Of a stretch of DNA of 8,623 nucleotides, positions 1-6,100 are shown piece after piece. The DNA comes from Lachnospiraceae bacterium (GTDB taxonomy: Bacteria > Bacillota > Clostridia > Lachnospirales > Lachnospiraceae). The notes under the pieces were generated by a model. The model worked only from the letters and a program-made list of their open reading frames with translations. It had not been told where the DNA came from and searched no databases. The stretch spans positions 3,955-12,577 of the forward strand of contig DNJW01000318.1 of NCBI GenBank assembly GCA_003488965.1. Direction: 5' to 3'. The translations under genes were made by a program, and so were the position numbers. Numbering within the stretch: the first letter of the stretch is position 1; each line of letters begins with the position of its first letter.

Positions 1-133
1 CTGTCTTCCCTCTTTTGTTTAGAAACATCCCATCCAAAATTTTGCAAAAAAACAGACAGACAAAATAGAGACCGGACACCGAAACGGGCAGGAGAAACAT
101 ACAAGGCTGAACCGTTACCTGCACTGTTACGCT
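1..133. other. 3' flank of the giant gene; no gene and no clear terminator
   Basis: This short stretch follows the stop codon. It contains a 10-base palindrome CAAAATTTTG (35-44) and a T7 tract on the minus strand (52-46), but no GC-rich stem directly precedes the T tract. The only longer pairing I find, GCAGG at 92-88 with CCTGC at 122-118, has a 25-base loop and is far from the T tract. A 5-base direct repeat GTTAC (114-118, 126-130) is probably chance. Transcription could end further left, or the gene could be cotranscribed with one outside the window. Confidence 0.4.
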
Positions 134-3100
134 TTATTTCCAATTCAAAACCGTTCTGCACAGCTCCGCCGCCCATTTCTTTTCCGCCGCTTTCATCGGA
201 AATACGTTATCCGTAATCAATGTGACCGGCTTGCTGTTTTCGCGGGCCAGTATCTGGAAGCATTTTTCCATAGCATTGCGGCTGCTCCAATCCAGCTTGT
301 CCGCCGCCGTCATCAGTCCTGCCCCTGGAAGAAAGGTTCTGTACATATATGCCAGTCTGCTGCAGACCAGTGACTTGTCCCTTTTCAGCTTCTCATATAA
401 AGAGCTGTAATCCTCCTCCGCACCTACCGCAAACAATAAGCACTCCGCCGTGGTCCGCAGTTCTTCCGGGTAACTTTTATGGTTTTTAATGCTTCTGCAG
501 CCATAGATAATATTCTTCTTCTGGGTTACCGTCAGCCTGCCGTCAAAGGCCGGGGATGCCTGCCCTTCAATATTTTCTCCCCCTAACGAAAGTCCTGACA
601 GCCTTGCCCACATCTGCCCCTGTTCTTTCTGCAGCAGCCATTGGTTCAAGATATATTCCTGACAGAGCGAATTATTGCAGAGCATTCCCAGCACTCTTGA
701 TAAATGTACTGCAAGCTTTTTACATTCATCCCTATCCAGCACACTTCTGTCCAGCATTAGAACCGCTGCCAATGACGGAAGCAAATCCATTTCCTGTACT
801 TTTATGCCGGAATACTTCGCATCAAACCCTGTCGCCATGGTTAGCCCCACGCTTCTTACCCACTGGCGTAAAACTGCAGTTTCTGCATTAATCATAGATT
901 TTTTCTTTTCCTGCGGCATTACCGGATTGCTCCAAATCGAATGTAGATATACCAGCTTGCCCTCTATGCTTGTATCAGGCACTTGATATTTTCCCTCTTC
1001 GGCATCCTGTATAGACTGCTTTATCACCGCAGTATAATCCCTATAGCGCTCCGGCAGGCATCCTGCAAAGATTTCACCGGAAAACCGCCCGTTTCGATAG
1101 CTTTCACGGTATGCCGCTATCATCCAAGGCGACAAATTCAGCTTCTCCCTTTTCATCATAACCGGAACCACAACCATTTCCCGCTCTTCCTTTTTCACAA
1201 CATTGACAGGAATAGGCTCTGCTGTCTTAATGTTCAGCTCATGCTCCGCCAAAAGGCTGACAATATCTCCGCCCGGATGCAGCTCCGCCAGATAATGATA
1301 GGTCTCTTCCCTTTGTTCCTCCATCATCACAAGGGGAATTACCCTCACCACCTGATTGTCTCCTCCCATTGTCACAAACCTTGTATGGCTTCCTGCCGCA
1401 TGAATCAGCGACACCGTTCCGTTTTTCATTATCTGTGCCTGGAATAATTTTTCCTTCTTTTTCTGTAACGCCTGAAAAATATGCTCCGCCGGCACATTTC
1501 TTACTCTGGCAGCCTGTCTTGCCGGCAGCCACCATAGCTGATATCTTACAATATCCCTGCAGACAATTCCGTCCGCCTGGGGAATGCAGGCCAGCAGTTC
1601 CAGCTGCACGGAATCGCCTGCGCTGTCTTCCCTCAGTCCCGGCTGCCAGCCGTCCTGCTCCCTATGCATCCAAAAACAGATTCCGGCATCGGATAGCTTC
1701 TGGCAGACATATCTGCTGTCCGCCTCCGATAACCCGGAAATAAATTCCTTTCCGTTTACCTTAAACAAATATCCCCCACTGCGCAAAACAATTTCATGGG
1801 TTCCCTTTGTATCAGAAATTCCGCCTATGACATTACAGCATAACTCTGTCCCTTCATCAAACTGATCCTGTATGGGCTGCTCATAAAGTACCATACAAGC
1901 CGGCTGCCCGTTTTCCTCTGTTACATGGCTGACCCTCACCGGAATTCCGTCCTGAAACAGATTATCCGCCGCGTTCTTCCGGTTCCATAAATAATCGTAT
2001 AGCCATTTCAATTCCCGCCATAAACTCCTATATGATAATCTTACCGTTATCTGGGGCATTCCGCTAATCTGAAACCCGAACTTCCTGTCATAAACCAGCA
2101 TCACAACATCTCCCGGCTTAAGAACAGGCGTCTCATTGCAGCAAGATAACGTATTGTCCATGTCCAGCCGCCCAACACTTCCTATGGTCCAATTTTCCGT
2201 ATCCGCTTCCGGCAGCGTTACGTGAAATCTTCCGCTTCCCAGTACGAGCCCTCCTTTTCTTACATCCTCCACAGGCAAATAGGCAACGCCTTTCCGGAAG
2301 GCAAAGCGCATTCCGAAGCGGACATCTTCCACCAGTATCTTAGGCAGTTCATCTGCAGTACGCTTTGTTTCCCCCAGCTTTATCTCATCTCCGGCGGCAA
2401 AAACCTGGGGTGCCATATTGGCCAGACTTCTTCCTTTGCTCCCGATAAACAGATATTTTTTAGGAATATCCAATACCCTTCCGGGAAGCAGTTCTATCCA
2501 AATCCGCTCTGTATTCGCCGCTGCTACCGGATACCATCCGCCTTTTTCCGGCAGTCCGTTTTCACATAGTTCACGGGCTGAATAGCAAAATCCCATTTGC
2601 TCAAGCTCACGCTCTGTATATCTAAGCCGGTTTCCTGCTGCCGGGAACAATGGTATATTACTGTAGATAACGCCGCGCTGACTGTCGCTGTCCGGCCAGT
2701 TCACCTGTACCATTTTTTCTTCATCCGCCTGCCATATCCCGGTCCTTTGGTCATGATAATGCCAGCGCCCTCTTTCTACATAACGGATAATTTCTCCTAT
2801 TGTCCCGTCCTTACATGAAATATAATTCCATTTTGTCTCTATTTGCTTGATTTGGGGCGCTCTTTTTTCCAATATGGGATTTTGGGATACTTTGTCTATT
2901 TTCAAAAATACCGCTGCCACATGCCGTGATTTATGAATGCAAAATTCCCCTCTAAAATTAGAAGACAAGTAAGCCAGCCGGGGCGGTTCCTCTGTAATCA
3001 CCTGTTCCAGAAACTCTTCATCCTTGATTCGAAGCTGGGGAAATCCTGCCACAGTAAAATCAAATCTCTGCTTATTCTTTTCCTCCTCTTCTTTATTTTT

Positions 3101-6100
3101 CTTATTCATCAAAGTCCCGTATCCGTTCAGCGCACCGTCCATCACCAGCAGCTCCACGGCACGTCCGTCCTTCGGTATATAACTGCCGTCGCCCGGAAGC
3201 AGCAGTTCAGCTTTCAACTCCTCCCCTTCCATTCTTAAGGAAGCCAGCGCTCCGGGCATAGGTTTCTCCTGAATGGCATTCTTTTTTATGAGACTTAAGA
3301 TTCCCGGTGCAATTTCAATCTGTATATGGTTTGTTTTCATTCTATTGCCCAGAATTACCAGCCTGGGCTGTTTATTCAGCACCCACTCTTTCAAACATTT
3401 TTCGGAACGGAGAGGAGCTGCGATGACGCTGCCGTTCCAGTCAGTCTTGCTGTTTTCTCTTCTGGAACGGAGACGGACCAGCATATTGCTTCTATAATAG
3501 GCAAACGGATTTTCATTCTGCAATACGCGCAGCCGGCTCTCATCCAAAGAAAAATATCTTCTTGGCACATTGACCCGTAAGTGAACCTTTCTTCTGCTGT
3601 TTTTTCTGGTCTCAGCACTCCATTTTCCTTTTTCCTCCTGCAGATTTCTCTCCGGCAGTTCTTTCTGCAAGTAAAAATCTATACTGCAATCGTTCACAAT
3701 CCGGCTGCTTCGCGGGCTATAATTATCCCGAATCCCGCCTGCCACCAGACACAGTACCTTATCCTCCAATATCTGCGTCTGGGAAACATCTCCGTCCAGC
3801 GGAATATAGGAAAACCTTAATGATGTCATCTTCCCCTTGTCCTTGCTAATCTCCTGTTTTCCCAGAATGACAAAAACATCCTCCTCCGTATCCAGCTTCA
3901 GCAGTTCTTCCACACTGGCATCATCCAGCATGGCATTGGGCATACTTTCCATTGTCCATCCGCTGCTTCCTATTTCACGGGTCACCATGGATACCTGCTG
4001 TATCTTCACCTGTCTCTTTTTAATATCTCTGCATACCTCCAAAAGCTGTATTACATCATGCAGCCCATCCTCCATAATCCTATGCTCCAGCTCATGAACA
4101 ATTCCGTTAACGGCTACCCGCATTCTCCATCCAAATTCTCCCTCCCCTTCTATAAGACAGAAGCGGATAATCTTGTCCCCGCAGAAAAGCTCCTGGCTGA
4201 CCAGATTACCGTCCATATCCGTTACGTCTTCCTGGCTTGCTAAAAGCTTATAACCGTACCCCCATTCAAAACGCATCTTTTCATTCTCATCAATTCCGGC
4301 AAAATAGAGAACCTGTTCCACCCCGTTTTCATAATCTCCATTGAACAGATTGGCAAAATCCTGGTTAAGCCACATCGGCTCCGCCTCCTGATAGGATGCT
4401 GTCCATGTGTTATCCTTTAGCTGAAGTTTGACGCGGACTTCGTCACTCCTATAGCCTTTTCCCTGCAGCCAAGGATGTTCCTCCTCTTTTAAGGGCACCG
4501 TTTTCGTCCATTGAAATTCCTCTTCCGGCACCGACACATCCATAGGTACGCTTATATTGTATAATCGGATAATGACATTTTCCCCGTTCCTTTTCATCCC
4601 TCCGACAGCATGGAACTCTCCTGTTTCATACCACTCCCGATAATCCTGAAGGTATTCTTCATTCTGTTCCAGCGCTTTTTCCTGCTCCTTTTTGTCATTT
4701 ACATGCAAAGGCACAAACACCCGGCGCAAATCATAAAAGGCCTCCCCCTCAATAACAGAAAAATACCGTACCTTTATTTCCGCCTTCCATTCCTCTGCTT
4801 CGTCATACTCTTCGTTCCTTGCTTCCCCGATTAAGTTTAAGTCCTCGTCGCAGGCTTTTAATATCAGCGTCTCATAAGTTTCAGGGAATATCCTTGTGCT
4901 GCATCTTCTAAAAGTCCCCTTCTGCACCTGAGAAAAATGCCGCTCCGTCTGTATTGTCTTTTCCCTGTTTTCCAGTTCTATATTCTGTCTGTAAAAATGC
5001 AGGATGGCATTGCTGCCTTGTGTCAGCAGCCCTGTACCCATGCCGCTGATTGCCGCAATCCCTATTGCCCTTCCTTCCGGAACACATCCCTGCTCCGCTT
5101 TATGATTCTTTAAGTTCCATAAAGCACGTACGCAAATATTTCTCGGCTGTACTGTGAATTTCCAACCGCCGTCTGCCCATTCTACTATTACCGGTTCCCC
5201 TACATAAACGGGCAATAGAGCAAAGGCACTTGCCGGTGCCTTAATATACTGAATCTCCCCGCCAATCAACAAGTTAACCGTGATTTCCAGCATCTGTTCC
5301 TGACTGCCCTGAATATTTTCCGGTACTTCCGCTATGATTCCCTGAAAAGGTCCGTCATACCGGTACAGTTCTTCCGTCACATAAGGTTTAAAATCGGCAT
5401 TTTCTTCCCGGAAACTCTTCGTACCGATATATTCAATAACACATCTCCTCTTTTCATATAAGAGTTGGGGCTCTGTATCATTTACATTCAATGCGGAAAA
5501 AGATTCCGCCGCACATTTCACACGGATGCCCGATGTGAGATATGCAGGATAATAGCCGTTTATGTCTCTTTTGCACTCCACATAATTCAGTTCAACAAAA
5601 TCTCCGGCTTTCATGTTCAAGATACGGTACAGCTGCTCATATTCCAAACTGCTGGATAACCGCCGGCTTGGGATAAGCTCCACATTCACCGAGGCATTTC
5701 TCTGTCCGCGGAAATCCCATTCTCCCTCCAGCTGGACATTCACCTTGTCCGCATTTTTGGAGGGGTGTCTTCTTCCGGAAATATTGACCACAATCTCTTT
5801 TCCAATTTCCGGTACCCGCGAGCCAATCCTCCATCTTCCGTTTTCATTCTTTTTAATGACAAACATATCCTCCCCTGCAAACTGATTCTTCCACCGGATA
5901 TTTTTATCATCAATCGGCCAGGCGCCGCTAAGCGATAAGAGCGGTCTGTCTCCCTCTCCCACATTTAGCCGCAGATTCATGATTAATCCGGCTCCCTTAT
6001 CCGTTTCGGACTGCCTTCGGATGAGTTCCTTGCAGCACTCTTTATCCATAAATTCGCTGAATATTCCATAATTTAATCCCGGTTCGTAGCTGAAAATCCA

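Noticed and set aside
35..52. Palindrome CAAAATTTTG beside a T7 tract (minus strand) as a terminator.
   Set aside because: The palindrome lies after, not before, the T tract in the direction of transcription, is AT-rich, and has no room for a loop.
983..1447. Open frame of 154 codons on the + strand near the 3' end of the gene.
   Set aside because: It is antisense to the C-terminal part of the gene, His/Arg/Leu-rich with no recognisable domain, and is a shadow frame.
1481..1501. Arg-Asn followed by His six residues after the Arg (2371-2377), like a HEPN RNase motif.
   Set aside because: It sits at a junction between beta-rich sequence and one short helix, not in a four-helix bundle, and the spacing fits only the loosest form of the motif.
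3404..3473. GGAACGG at 3404-3410 and 3464-3470 with its reverse complement CCGTTCC at 3432-3438, as a possible regulatory repeat.
   Set aside because: It lies deep within the coding sequence, the repeated bases encode short Leu-Arg-Ser pieces, and seven-base matches of this kind arise by chance.
4082..4096. HELEH at residues 1506-1510, which matches the HExxH zinc-protease pattern.
   Set aside because: The position before the second His is Glu, where this family prefers uncharged residues. The motif follows a beta strand within the module region and no third ligand context is clear. One chance match in a protein this long is plausible.
5007..5045. Gly-rich stretch Ser-Gly-Met-Gly-Thr-Gly (1189-1194) and following residues as a nucleotide-binding loop.
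   Set aside because: There is no Lys-Ser/Thr of a P-loop and no Walker B partner; it reads as a turn between beta strands.
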